Source: Magicicada septendecula (lineage: Eukaryota > Arthropoda > Insecta > Hemiptera > Cicadidae). From it: a stretch of DNA of 64,000 bases. The stretch covers positions 1,314,371,046 through 1,314,435,045 of the forward strand of contig CM068367.1 of the NCBI GenBank assembly GCA_034769895.1. Reading direction: 5' to 3'. This document shows positions 24,961 to 36,838 of the stretch, piece after piece. The notes beneath the pieces were generated by a model. That model was not told where the DNA came from, made no database searches, and saw only the letters and a list, made by a program, of their open reading frames with translations. How positions within the stretch are numbered: position 1 is the stretch's first letter; every line of letters begins with the position of its first letter. Both the position numbers and the translations under genes were made by a program.

Positions 24961-27376
24961 GGGAGTTAAGATTGAAAGATTGAAATATTTTTACAATCTC
25001 AGACCTGTCCATTTACCCGTAACTTATAAAATATCTACAGATTTTATATTTATTCAAATTAATGCCTAATACAGCGTATGGCTGTATCGTTGCAATATAT
25101 TGGAATATTATGTATGGGGATCTATCCTTATCACAGCCATCTATTGTACCAAATAGTCGTAAACTATACTTTTCACTTCTGATTAAATAAACAATCCGAC
25201 GTTAATTTTAAGACAGAAAATATTATTTTTTACTGTTTTTGCCGTTTTTAGCAGCAGTGAAAAATAGGTGTATTTAAAATTCTTCATCATAAATTTAAAT
25301 AGTCGATGATTTAAAACGAAACTTGTAGACGTTTTTCCAAAGGCCCTTGGAACGTCATAACCAAAAAAATATATAAACGTGTTAATAATATGATTTTCAG
25401 TATATAGGTGGCAGGCGTATATTTAGTGTTACGATGTGTTATAATTTAATATTTAATGTTCAAAGTCGTTAAAAGGTGTTCCAATAATGATTACTTCGAA
25501 CAGGCACTAATTAATTTAAGTTATTTCGTGCTAGAAAAGAGTCATTATAGCGCATTAATTTGTTATAATTATATTGTTCCGGATTACGTGATTGTGCGGC
25601 GATAATCGTTTAACCAGCAGTTATAAATATTAATTTAATTTTAATCGTATTAATGAAGCTGTGGGGTAATTATAGAGTACAATCAGAGTACATTAATTAT
25701 ATAGTAATTAATTAAGATTGTTGGTAGTAATAATACTGCGATAAGTAATTACTGATGTGTGATAATATGTTGTTCCACTTGCAGACAGAATATTAAGTGT
25801 CGAATATAATTAATCCATGTAATAATTACTCTAAATGCTAGAAGTATTTACTACAAGGTAAAGCATAGACAGTGGTGAGTTTCGTAGGCTCATGCAGGTG
25901 TAAATAAATTTAGAATACTGCAATAGCCGCTGTACGTTTTCAGTGTTACGCAGCTCAGATAATATAATTCAGAAGACGAAAATTTGTCTAGATTTTGCTA
26001 TATACTATTAACATTACTGAATTTCGTAAATTGTTAGTTGTATGACCAGTCTTTAGACATGTGTACGTTTAAAGAAGGCCCATTATCATTTACATTAAAA
26101 AAACTCTTAGACCGAGAGCCCCATTAATTTTACGTGAAATAAATGGAAGATTTTTCGTGGGCTCACCTGAAATCGTAGACCTGTTTACGGCTGAGTCGTG
26201 TGCTGTCAGCTTATAACTTGCCCAAGCACAATTTACATTCTGTTGTTTATACAGATATCAATAGCGTACATTCAACGTAAGGAGTTTTGATATCTCAGGA
26301 TCACGAGGTATTCGTTAGAACCTTGATAATAGGAACCGGACGGTTCGAATTATCAAGCATATGGAATTCCTGTAGGTGACTAATATAAAATAATAATTTA
26401 ATCTATTTATTTATAATTATTTATTAAAAATCTGAAGTATTGTTTAAAGAAACACTGTCAATATACTCTAGATTAAGTGATGAAACGGCAAAGTACAGTA
26501 ACTCAAAAACATTTTTTTTTTTTTTTTAAGACTAGTCTACGTAAAAAGAGCTTTTTGTGGTATGTATCAGCATGCTGTACCACATTTTTAAATAACGAAA
26601 AGGAAATTCAATTTTTCAGGTTTTAACCGCGTTAACAGTGTACTGTCTAATGTAAAAATAAAGTGATAATTAAAACAGAACTGTGTAAATTTGATCCTGC
26701 ATTTTTATTTAGTACACGTTGTTGCTTAAGACATTGTTAGAGTATTTTAAATTCGTTTTTAAAATTAAGAAATTGTAAATATGTTATAACATATTAAGTA
26801 TAAGATATAAATTGAGATAAGAATAATTACATTTTCGGAAATAGGAATCAGTCTTGTCTAAAATTTTCCTAGATATTGTCAGTGTGGGGCAAGTCTCAGC
26901 TTTTAATTATTCAGGTTGCCAAACAAGACGTTGACGAAAAGGTGGAAAACATTTAAAGTATCCTCGGAACGATGCATTCATCGAACGTCGAAGAACAGAA
27001 CTAGGCAAGGCCCAAGACTAAAGTTTTGTAAGGCTATAGCGCTTGCAGTGATTTATATGGCAATAAATAAAGTAGAAAACTTTAAGTAGAATACATAGTG
27101 CAGAGTTGAGGTTCCTGACAGGAGCAAAAGGCTGCAGAAGAATTGATTGCACGTAAAATAAAATAACACGAGAAGATCTGCAAGTGAAGCCGCTGAAAAT
27201 AAAGTGAGAGAACTCCTCTGTAAACGGTGTTCATACAGAACGTCCATTATTATTTACATTCAAAAATTCCTAGACCAACAGTCCCATTTATTTTACGCGT
27301 TGATCATGTAGATAAGATGGAAAAGCAGGTTGCCTGAATTACCAATGTATGCCTTCAGGAAGAAGAAACCTGTCCA
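24961..27376. other. AT-rich DNA with a pair of direct repeats
   Basis: No gene recognised. A 58-bp segment at 26079-26136 (CCATTATCATTTACATT...CTTAGACCGAGAGCCCCATT) recurs in diverged form at 27242-27300. A T16 run lies at 26512-26527. Confidence 0.4.
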
Positions 27377-27765
27377 GACCGAGAATGAGATGTATTTAAA
27401 ATGTATCTCAAATTTCTGTCAGTCTGTGAAGACCGAGAATGAGATGTATTTAAAATGTATCTCAAATTTCTGTCAGTCTGTGAAGACGGAACGGGCCCAA
27501 GTATTAGTCCGCGAAGCGAAGAAGACTTTATAAATCTGTTTCCTTTTTCACATTTTACTTTGTTTCTTACGTCTAAGAAGACGGAACGGGCCCACGCCTA
27601 GTTCGTAAAGTGAAGATTGTTTAAAAATTGGTTTCTCTTTTCTCATTTTCCTTTGTTTCTCATGTCTGTGAAGACAGAACGGGCCCAAGACGTAGTCCGT
27701 AAAGCGAAGAAAAAGAAAGAGAATTTATAATTTGTTTTTTTTCTCAGTTCCACTTAAATTGTTTT
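27377..27765. repeat. Compound tandem array: 54-bp unit twice, then about 94-bp unit three times
   Basis: The 54-bp unit starting GACCGAGAATGAGATG at 27377 is repeated exactly from 27431. From 27483 a second unit, marked by AAGACGGAACGGGCCCA, recurs at 27578 and 27671 (spacings 95 and 93 bp). The 54-bp period keeps one plus-strand frame open (TENEMYLKCISNFCQSVK repeated), and this runs into TERAQVLVREAKK in the second unit. Later units have stops. No family was recognised. Confidence 0.85.
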
Positions 27766-28702
27766 ACAGATTTCTTTAATGATTCATGCATGTCTCTATT
27801 TCAGTTTTATTTGTACCAATCGGTAAATGTAATGTCAGGGCAATTTACGATCATACGTTTAGATTATCGAAGTTAATATTGTAACAGCTTGGATTATTAA
27901 TATTCTATAGTAATCTGTACTGTAGAATCAGTTTATAAGTTTTTCTTATAAAATCTATTCTTTTTAAATGAATACTTGGTTGTGTGAATGGAACTTTTTG
28001 GAATGCGTGCGAGTTTTTGGAATTTTTTGAAAAACGCGAGACCTTGGCGTTCCAACGATTCCTACAGTTCCTCTTTCGAATCAAAAGTTTCTGTATGCAA
28101 GATACGTTTTTAACACACGATTCATGAGAACTAAAATTTCAAATATCCGTTTGTTTCTGCTAATAAAGTATTAGCATTTCAGGAATATTAAATACGTTCG
28201 AAATTCTTACCGGCCTTCAGAATGCGTATGCAAATCGTGCACTCGTTTTGGTTCACAAGTCGTCTCCTATGCGGAAGCGGTTTCCGTTCGGTTCTGTAAG
28301 TCGATGGTGTTTAGCATGTACGGGCCGACGAGTCTTGTGCTTTGAAAGTCTGGCCCGGTGCCTAAATGTTTGTCGCTTCCAACGAGGGCGTGGATTCGCT
28401 CGTTGTGTCGGCATCCTTTGAAACAGCTTTTCCTTTTTTATTATTTTTCTACGAAATTCCGTATTCCAGACAGCTTGAACGTGGCTGCTTATAACCAGCG
28501 GAAAAGAGTAAGCATATGTAGGTAAAGCGCAAGTTTCGTAGAGTTTCGTTTTGTGCCGTTACAGGTCTGACTTCTACTGATATCTGCACAATGTTACATG
28601 CACTTCCATATGAGGTACATGCTTACATGCTTATATGATGAATTAGGGCGAAGCGAATGTGCAAAAATAATACAGAATTCGTAAGTAAACTTAGGCCTAT
28701 CA
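27766..28702. other. No gene recognised
   Basis: CpG content rises between about 28200 and 28420, but no protein or RNA feature was identified. Confidence 0.35.
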
Positions 28703-29134
28703 ATGAATAGTGATGTAATCGTGGGTACAGCTGTCTTTGCTTCCGCAGCGACCTCTTCCTTCCCCTACCTTAGAACCATTAGCTGCATCACCTCCCTCGA
28801 TCAGGATCAAACGCCCTCGGGCGATTCCCCCCCCTGTAAAGTCAGTCTCGTCACGCTATTTCTAAATAACCCCTCTCCTGTCTGTAACACCTTCGCTCCT
28901 CAGGGAAATCCTTCCCCAACCATGTTTCTAGCACACCGTTTGGTCTTGTTACTAGTTGCCACCGGCACGGAGGCTCTCTGCTTCGCGAGGAATGACCAAC
29001 GCCTCAACGCGTCTGCCTACTGTGTCCGAGGCGGGCGGCATCTGCCGTCTCCATCGGCACCAGGGGCAGTGCTATTAAAGCATAATGAATATTCTGTCCA
29101 ACGGGGTAAATGTTTGTTTCAAACTGCGTTTTAA
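28703..29134 (+). other. GC-rich block with a 143-codon open frame, unassigned
   Basis: This block is clearly richer in G+C than its neighbours and has one long plus-strand frame. An internal Met near 28921 starts MFLAHRLVLLLVATGTEA, a hydrophobic stretch that resembles a signal peptide. The rest is rich in Ser, Pro, Ala and Arg with a few Cys. I recognise no domain on either strand. It may be an orphan exon, a transposon piece or a chance frame in GC-rich DNA. Confidence 0.25.
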
Positions 29135-30674
29135 ATATTTGTTTTATAGTACACTTTAATTGGCAATTTAAAATCTCTTAATAGAACATGAGAAGCCACG
29201 ATGTTATAAGCTTTTTTGAGTTTTAAGCTGGAGTCCTAAGTTAGAAATTTCTTCCACAGCTCAGTATTTGGTCGCACTCAGGACGAGATTCAAGCTATAG
29301 CATATGGGCCTGTCTTGACCGTTGAATACATTTATATAAAAGAAATAATAAATATTAGTTAGTGGAATATCGAAATGACTGTCGTAATAGTGATCCAATG
29401 GAAATGAATACGTATTCGTACGAGCCAATGTAGAAGGGATTACAGACGCTATTACGACGAGTGAAAATCGGAATTTATGGATAGCAGTAATGCGTCTGAC
29501 TTACGAAAACAGCGGACGGTCGGAAAACTGCGAGCAATTTTGTTGTACAGGTTAACGAGTTACAATTTTTAACGAAGTTTTTCAGACGTTTGGAAAATTG
29601 AGCCAACCTTCAGCGTTTCACGTAGCATCGTCAAGCACGTATAATATATACAGTTGGAATGCAGTATGCTATTCTCTGTCTTTGTTTATCTCTGGGTCTG
29701 TATGTACGATTTGAGTTATAGCAATAAATAAAATTAACAGTTACCTGCGGAAAAGTGAGTCTGCAGTGGGCGTCAAGTCTCTCTCACGCACATAATTATT
29801 TTTAACACAAACACGTACATGACATTTATCTTCATTTTCTTCAGTTCAGTGCCTTTATTATCTTCCTTTAGTGTATGTACACGCCTTTACCTAACGTTGT
29901 TGATTGTTTTATTACTATTTAGCCTCTGTACTTCTTTAAATAACGTGAGATGTAATAAAGATGTGTATAAAGATAACAAATTTGTTCCGTGGCCAATTTA
30001 TTGGCAGAATTAATTTACGGACGTGTTGTAAATGAGTAAAAAGGAGAAGTAAACGTTAAACGTCTTCTTTATTGTTCGCTTTCCGTTGTCAACATTGACT
30101 TCTTCTGCAGTTTACTGCCTACGCTGTACGCCGTAAAAATTAGATTTATTGAAAAATAAACATTCTCAGCGAAATAAAGTGTCAAGGAAAACGTTTGCGC
30201 GTCCGAAGCAATAACATTGATATTTTCATATAATTAGCTGAAGGTGGGTAATATAAATTAATTCATTTCATCGTATCTCGGATGAGATTCCTAACGTCTA
30301 GCTGTTTTTGTCTTCTGTATTGATTCAGAGAGAACGATAGTACCACGGACGCGGACATCCCAACTCTGCGAGATCGTTATAGACAACGAATTTAACCACA
30401 AGACGGTACCGAGAATCCCGGGCAGACGCAGTGAATAAAATTTTCTTATCCCAGAGTTAAAAGTAAATTAGGAAAATAAACTGGAAGAAAACTGCTTCAC
30501 GCTAGTCGCAAAATCGTGTGATTATTTAACAGATACGCCTTTGATATTTATATTCCTCAGGAGACAAATCCCTCGTTAATGACTGAAATGGCATTCTCTC
30601 AGCAGCGGATGGTGATGACGAGTATTTTTACATACAAACGTATATAAACAGTGGCCGTATAAAACGTGTAACTT
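29135..30674. other. No gene recognised
   Basis: Short frames only, no repeat copies matched. Confidence 0.4.
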
Positions 30675-31085
30675 GTCATCATCATCATCATAGATAACAT
30701 ATAGATCTTCATGGATAGGATTTCTCCTGTTCCGGCCTCATGACTTCCGCCATCTTGTGACTGGCCTTTATGCCTACAGATCTTCTTCCAACCGGCACAT
30801 ATTCACAAGTCAAATTCGGAAAGCGAGTACTGTCCATTCTGTCTAGACCTTGTTTCTAGCAATTTCTATAATTCTGAATGAGTTCATTTAGGGAAACTGT
30901 ACAAAGATCTCGTCTAATATGATCGCGTTTCTTATGTGATCAAAACGCGTATATTCCTTTACCAATCTCAAATAGCTCGTTTCTGCAGCCTGTAATTGGC
31001 ATCAGTCCTTCTTCCTTATAGTCCAGGTCTCGCATCCATACAGCAGTGCTGGTACTGCCATTGTCTTATAGAATTATAACTTGTA
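30675..31085 (-). pseudogene. LINE 3' end, decayed
   Basis: The minus strand reads FYKTMAVPALLYGCETWTIR, LVKEYTRFDHIRNAIILDE, then after frameshifts DRMDSTRFPNLTCEYVPVGR and VMRPEQEKSYP. This is the thumb and C-terminal tail of an insect LINE. It ends in an ATGATGATGATGATG tail (ATCATCATCATCAT on the plus strand near 30679-30692) instead of poly(A). Stops at several positions mark it as dead. Confidence 0.8.
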
Positions 31086-31994
31086 ACTAAAAGACAAAAT
31101 TTTCAATCCATTTATTTTCTACGTGGCCCTCGTCACAGATGCTGAAAGGTGTCTCTTAGAACGGTGAATCGTTTGAGATCTATGAATAAAACACCGAGGC
31201 AATTTACGCAACGAATAAAGTGTCCAAACCTTGCAGTATTATATATTTCGTTTTCTTTTTTTATTTAATATTATAGAACTGTAACAGTGCCGTGCATGCC
31301 TCTGTAGTCGACTGTGGGGTTTGTTATGTTTCTGTGTTGGTAATAAGAAATCTTTCGTCAGGCTGATTGATAATGTAGGCTTATTTCTTCCTTGCTATCT
31401 GTTAGTCGTCTTCAATTAATCTATTACATCCGTGTGTTCCATCTCTCTCTTCCCCCTTACTCTCTCTCCCACTCCCCCTCTTGCTGTACGTGTGTGTGCT
31501 TTCACGTGAGTGCAAATCGCAGATCAATGCAAAGTATACGCATGCGTATTTACTCTTCATCAATATATATTCACCGTCACCTGTGTACTACAATATTGTT
31601 TACTTAATATCAGTAATTAGCTGCGTAATTATGCGCGTCATTCTAATTCACTTGTGAACAGCATAACAAATATCATATAAAAACCCATCCTTCTTATGTT
31701 TCGAAGGTCGTCATAATCTAGTACAGCCTTCACGAAACCTGGGTTTTAGACAACTGCTCTAGCCGTACCTTTTTAATTAGTATTTTGGATATGATGTAAG
31801 TCCCGTATACTTTCTGTTTGTGAAAGAACCCATGAACACATTCGGCACTGGTATGTGCAGCTTAGCTGGAATCGAATACGGCGCTAAACACATCATGGTA
31901 GCAATCCGCGATCAGTTGGCTTAGGAAACGAGTGTGCTGACCAGCACGACGTCGCCTGTGATCCTACGTTCCTTCCATCACTGCCACAGGCAAA
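31086..31994. other. No gene recognised
   Basis: No supported feature. Pyrimidine-rich near 31440-31490. Confidence 0.4.
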
Positions 31995-32600
31995 AGCTTG
32001 ACATTCAGAAGGCTTTGATGTAATAGTGTGTTCTTAAGCGGCCTACACACGATCATTTTGGCGTGTCACATCGGACTGAAGTGATCCGTTGCATGCACAC
32101 GGTCACATCGGTGCGCCGTCAGTCGACCGCAGTCTTCTGTCGAACGCACTCGCCGTGTAGTCGCAATTGTGCAAAAAGAATGCCAGACGACTCTGTCAGA
32201 CAGTGCGTGCGCGAAAGCTACGTGTAGAGGACTGAACGGGCTGACTCCTACACACGATCATTTCTACCTAATGTCATGCCAAACTGACAACGCATGATGC
32301 GATTTCATCATTCCGTCAGTTCACACTTTTGGTGTGAGCCTACATCATTTTATCCCTACACACGATCATTTCGGTTTGACACACCGAAATGATCGTGTGT
32401 AGTCCGCTTTAGAATTGTAGCACTGCCTGCCTGCCTCTCAGTAAAGCGATTCACATTCAGTCCATGTGGACTCATAGCGTTCTTGGCACAATTAGTATTT
32501 AGCAAAGCTACTTCACATTTTCAATGAAGCCGATCCACCTTGTCGTCGTCATTCTGCTGTCAGTGTAGGGCTATATTTAAGTGTCGTATACAAACATACA
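31995..32600 (+). repeat. Dispersed repeat family R, copy 2 (interrupted)
   Basis: Blocks shared with the other R copies: ACATTCAGAAGGCTTTGATG, then after the inserted MITE GTAGCACTGCCTGCCTG, CAGTCCATGTGGACTC, AATTAGTATTTAGCAAAGC and GTCGTCATTCTGCTGTC. The Harbinger-like element at 32037-32408 splits it. Confidence 0.6.
32034..32411. mobile_element. PIF/Harbinger-like MITE with TTA duplication
   Basis: A 372-bp element (32037-32408) starts AGCGGCCTACACACGATCAT and ends in the complement of AGCGGACTACACACGATCAT, giving terminal inverted repeats of about 31 bp with few mismatches. TTA lies on both sides (32034-32036, 32409-32411). A 3-bp TTA/TWA duplication is the hallmark of PIF/Harbinger. 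The terminal motif also occurs internally at about 32251 and 32356. The last copy and the right end form a 47-bp hairpin with perfect 19-bp arms. No transposase frame is present. Confidence 0.7.
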
Positions 32601-33210
32601 CTGTAGAACGCAACTACAAAAATCATTTGCCACTGATAAGGGTCTCTGTGTTTGCCGATTTTAACCGTGTTATTGTAAGATTAACATGCTTGAACTGTCA
32701 TCGGTTTATTCGTTTTCCGAGAAAGAGAGTGATAAATGAAAAGTTCATAAATATGGCCTTAATATCTTACAGGGTGCTTTAAAAATAATAAGGCGGGTGT
32801 AGTTTTCAATATTTCGTTGAAGTAAGGCGTAACAAACAATAGTTTTCACGCGGTCTAATCGGTAGTAATGTACATGTATAGGCCTATTTAATAATCGTTA
32901 TATAAAGTAAATTAACAAAATAAGGTAACACTATCGGAGGTAATGAATCGTCTGATCAACGAAAACAGGCTAAATAGAAATCTTTTGTCAAGTGGTTTGA
33001 AAGCGGAACAGTAATTAGGGGGCGAACAAAGAAGCTACGGAAACTGTTATTGCTAAAGAACGCGCACGCGTCCCTCTTCATAATTTTATAGTTTTAATGT
33101 CGAGGGAGGAGAGATGGTGGAACCGAGAACAACACCTGGAACAAACAAAAATAAACCGAAACGTAAAGCTTATTACGGCTTGGGCACGTGTCATGACGCT
33201 GGAAGGTCAC

Positions 33211-33212
<2 letters not shown>

Positions 33213-33254
<42 letters not shown>
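33213..33254. repeat. (AC)21 microsatellite
   Basis: Perfect AC repeat, no gene context. Confidence 0.95.
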
Positions 33255-33255
<1 letters not shown>

Positions 33256-33644
33256 ACTAAGTGTATATAACTAACGATGACAATACAGACGTCTCCGTAC
33301 GCTATTATCTTTTTGTTTCCAACCGGAGAGGAGTGCCCACCCCTCGCATTGTGTTGTGTACACATATAGGCCTAGTACTCCTTTCCTCTCATTATGATTA
33401 TAGTTTCTCTTTTGCACGGTGATTATACGCTTGCTACGTCTTCGTTACATAGCCTAAATCAGAAATTTGTAATGAAGCTATTATATTAAGTATTTCACAA
33501 TTTTGATCAGCTGATTAAAACTGACTTTATAATGTCTGTTTCTTTTATATTAACTTAAAAATTAATACTATTTCACACCAAATAGGTATTGCGGTAATTA
33601 GGCTGTCTCATTGTAATTACTGTCTTCAGTTCGACGAAACGTAG

Positions 33645-33753
<109 letters not shown>

Positions 33754-33784
33754 CGAAAGAGGGATACCAAGAGTCAATATGGAT

Positions 33785-34602
33785 CAGTGGCGGCTAATGT
33801 TATGGTTGCAGCGTTGCACAAATACCAATATAGAATATTTAACATGTAAAATACAGTTTAAGCAGTTAAAAGTGTCATCAGTTTCCTCAGTTTCAAAGGC
33901 AAACGTATTAGTTTCTATGCGGCAAAGTCATGTACAGTTCAAATGTGGCGCGCAGGCTGTGATTGTAGGGTGACTGCAACTTCAAAACTGAATGGCAGAA
34001 CTTACTACACAACATATGGGAGGACGTCCGCTACTCTTCATAATGTCCCAATGCTTCATATGTGAGCTCGATGGTTGCAAAGTTATAGAATAAGAATATC
34101 AGGCCTATAACTGTGATTGTGGTAGTAAAGTGTCAATGAGTTTTGTATTAATTAACTGTGCGTTAAGTATTATTTTTTTTCTATGTTTAGTGCTGCTGTG
34201 TGATTTGTGTTTGTGTTTTTTGGAGTTAGTGATTCTGTGTGCTTTCAAACAACGTGTAGTTTGTAAAAAGCACGATACTGTTTAACTTTCGTCTTTCGCT
34301 GCATATTTAGTATTTGGTTACTGCAAAGTCAGTGACGCTTTTAGCAAACATTAACCATAGATAAGTACGTGGGAACATGCAATCTGGCATAGGTAAACAT
34401 ACCGATAGAAGTGAGGTCATTACATTATCAGTGGCAGCTCTCGTTTTAGGGAAACCATTAACTTTCTATTTTTTTTCATATAGCAGCACCATGTATGATT
34501 CAGATATGTAGGTCTGCCGACTGTCTAGGCGAAATGTGTTCTTTTAACCCCCATCCCCACGCAACCAACTACTGCACCCACCAAAGTTTGGAACCACATG
34601 TC
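33785..34602 (+). mobile_element. hAT-like repeat family M3, copy 1
   Basis: Begins CAGTGGCGGCTAATGTTATG and is collinear for about 800 bp with the copy at 45354-46291, with landmarks GTTTCTATGCGGCAAA, TGTGGCGCGCAGGCTG, CAATGCTTCATATGTGAG and GTGATTCTGTGTGCTTT. The right terminus is lost or diverged after TTTGGAACCAC. No transposase frame is seen. Confidence 0.65.
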
Positions 34603-35044
34603 ACGTGTCGCTAGCACAAGCGTTTTGTTACTTCATTACGGTGTGCAAGGGAAGATATCGTCAGCAGATATGCTAAATATAGTGATTATAGACTGCTATA
34701 ATGTTCGGTGAAACATTATTATTATAGGGAAAGAGAGAATCTTACGTAGCATTAGAGAGGACAGATTCGTACAGAATCACGGTCACCAGTGCAGAATGGT
34801 TTCAACTTTGCTAAGAAAGGTTTGTTTAATAGTAGATATTGTCAATACTACAGGGTTTTTAATCAGTTTTCCAAATTTATTTTTTTCTTTGAGACTGCAA
34901 CTGAACCGGTATAACGATTATATGTTTCTTACATCAGCTGATCAGTGGTGTGCAGATAGACGCGAAGAATGGGCGTATCGTAAAGATGTGGAAAAAGCTG
35001 TAAAGATTTGCCTCTGTACTGGGGTGTTCACGGTACTCTTTACC
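34603..35044. other. No gene recognised
   Basis: AT-rich flank between M3 copy 1 and a PLE-like terminus. Confidence 0.35.
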
Positions 35045-35077
35045 ACTGAAGATGGGCTCGGCTGGTGAGGCCGAACC
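35045..35077 (+). ncRNA. Hammerhead-like stem-loop (isolated PLE terminus)
   Basis: CTGAAGATG, a stem GGGCTC/GAGGCC with one mismatch around a GGCTGGT loop, then GAAC. Flanking sequence (ACCACTGAAGATGGGC, CCGAACCGTTTGG) resembles the 39.9-kb and 52.5-kb loci. No convincing target duplication was found, and GAAC replaces GAAA. Confidence 0.35.
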
Positions 35078-35559
35078 GTTTGGTTCTCGAACGTGAGACG
35101 ACGGCGCAATAGTCCGGCATTCAACCGTTCAATAATACTGACGCCGACCGTGAAAGCCTAACAACTCAGTTACAAATTTGTAAAGGATAATTAAACGTTT
35201 CTACAATTTAATTCGACTTAGCGTAATGATATAGGCTATACTTGCAGTGTTGGTAGTAATTTTATGCAATGTTTAATCTTTTAAGCTCGTGTAATTATTT
35301 TTGAAATTCTTTTGTAAATTCTAATGAAAATTATTGATTTTGAAAAGGTAATATAATAAACCTACTACATGGTTTCGCTAATAAATACAAGCCCGGAGTG
35401 AGGACCCCATTTAGATAACACGATCCTTAAGTATATGGAGAAAGTAAAAAATTTGAATCAAACGCCATATGGAATAGTGTGAAAGTACAAATCATTGAGT
35501 ATCATTATATCTTATTTCAGTGTATGATGTTATACTCTGTCGTTGTCGCAGTTTGCTAA

Positions 35560-35586
35560 TTTTGTTCTTTTTCTTTTCAGGTAAGT
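35560..35586 (+). promoter_or_regulatory. Candidate recursive-splicing ratchet point (zero-length exon)
   Basis: A pyrimidine tract (TTGTTCTTTTTCTTTTCAG, ending at 35580) is joined directly to GTAAGT. A 3' splice site fused to a 5' splice site in the form (Y)nNCAG|GTAAGT is the consensus of ratchet points that let long insect introns be removed stepwise. A match this complete, including a long pyrimidine tract, should be rare by chance. If real, the window lies in a long plus-strand intron. Confidence 0.4.
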
Positions 35587-35948
35587 GACAACTCCATTTG
35601 TATCCTGGAAGTAAATTCTGTACTGCAAATGATTTGGTTTGCACATCAGATCTTCGGATTTGTAGGTAATTTTGTTTTAAGTTAGCTTACAAAGACAATC
35701 CATTGTTGTCGTTGTTAGGATGTTATTGTCGTTGTTGACATTATTATAAATAATGTCGCTTATTGTAATAATAATAATGCCACTTATGGCCTGGATAATT
35801 ACTGTCAGGATGAACGTAAGCTAATAAAACCGAATTAATAATCCTTCTGTTTACGTTGTAATAAAATAATATGTAATAATTCGGTCATAATATGTTACTT
35901 CTAGTAATTTTATACAAACCACTATGTTGTCTTTGGTATTGACGAGCG

Positions 35949-35973
35949 CTTTCGGCAGTCAAGCCATCTTCAG
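35949..35973 (-). ncRNA. Hammerhead-like stem-loop (minus strand)
   Basis: The complement reads CTGAAGATGGCTTGACTGCC then GAAAGCGCTCGTC: a core with stem GGC/GCC. It shares CTCGTCAA after the core with the 37.9-kb hairpin element, so it may be a single-copy relative. Confidence 0.35.
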
Positions 35974-36064
35974 GTCATTTACCAACCTGGTAGAAATATT
36001 TGAGACCACTAACACTCCAATACAACAATAAAATAAAAAAACATAATATGTTAGACTTACTGCA

Positions 36065-36475
36065 TAGCAAGAGCAACAGCCAAATATATTTGAGAGGAGG
36101 ATCCTCAGTCAAATGTTTGGTCCAGTAGAAGAGGGGAACCCTGGAGGAAATGATATAATTTAGAACTTTATAAAATTGTATGATGAACCTGATGTGGTCA
36201 CTTTTATTAAACTAAAAAGATTGGAATGGGCCGGACACATTGTACGTGCTTGTGAAAGCAGAGTTATTGGGAAGATGTTTGATGCAAAGCCAGACGGTAT
36301 AGGAAAGTCGGAAGGCAAAAACCGAGATGGATGAATCAGGGGTGAATCAGGACAACAGGACTCTTGAAATTAGAAACTGGAAGAGTGTGGCTAACAAGGG
36401 AGAAGAATAGCGAAATCTTCTGGAGACGGCCAGGGTCCACAAAGGGCTGTCGAGCCAATGATGATAATGTTGAAG
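36065..36475 (+). pseudogene. LINE 3' end, decayed
   Basis: Reads ERRILSQMFGPVEEGN, LYDEPDVVTFIKLKRLEWAG, HIVRACESRVIGKMFDAKP and, frameshifted, fragments of the DRxxWR tail. This is the typical C-terminal series (RKILRxxxGPV, KxxRLEWAGHxxR, AKPxGxRxxGRP) of the same insect LINE group as at 10.0 kb. The GRPxxRW block is damaged. The copy ends in a GATGATGATAATG tail. Confidence 0.78.
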
Positions 36476-36838
36476 AGCAACAGGCGCTTTAGCCTATTTC
36501 TAGACTTAAAGTGAGATCGTCTAACTGAGTTAAGGACAGTTCGCTAGGATTTCAGCGAATTATTATGTGATGATTATTATATACACATTATAATAGTACG
36601 AAGCTACAAGTCTGATATAGGAATTGCTGCATTGAATCGGGATTATAATGAATTGGTTAATGGTTGGTGTGTCTGCTATGTAAACTAAAACATGCTACGT
36701 AGTAGTTATGTACCGTACTTATAGACATTGAAATACGTGCGACGGAACTTTGGTTCTGTTTCAATAGCTATGCTGATTCGAATTGAAGACAGTTTCACAC
36801 ATTCGTCTCCCTCGGTAGTCACTATGTGTTTTAGAACT

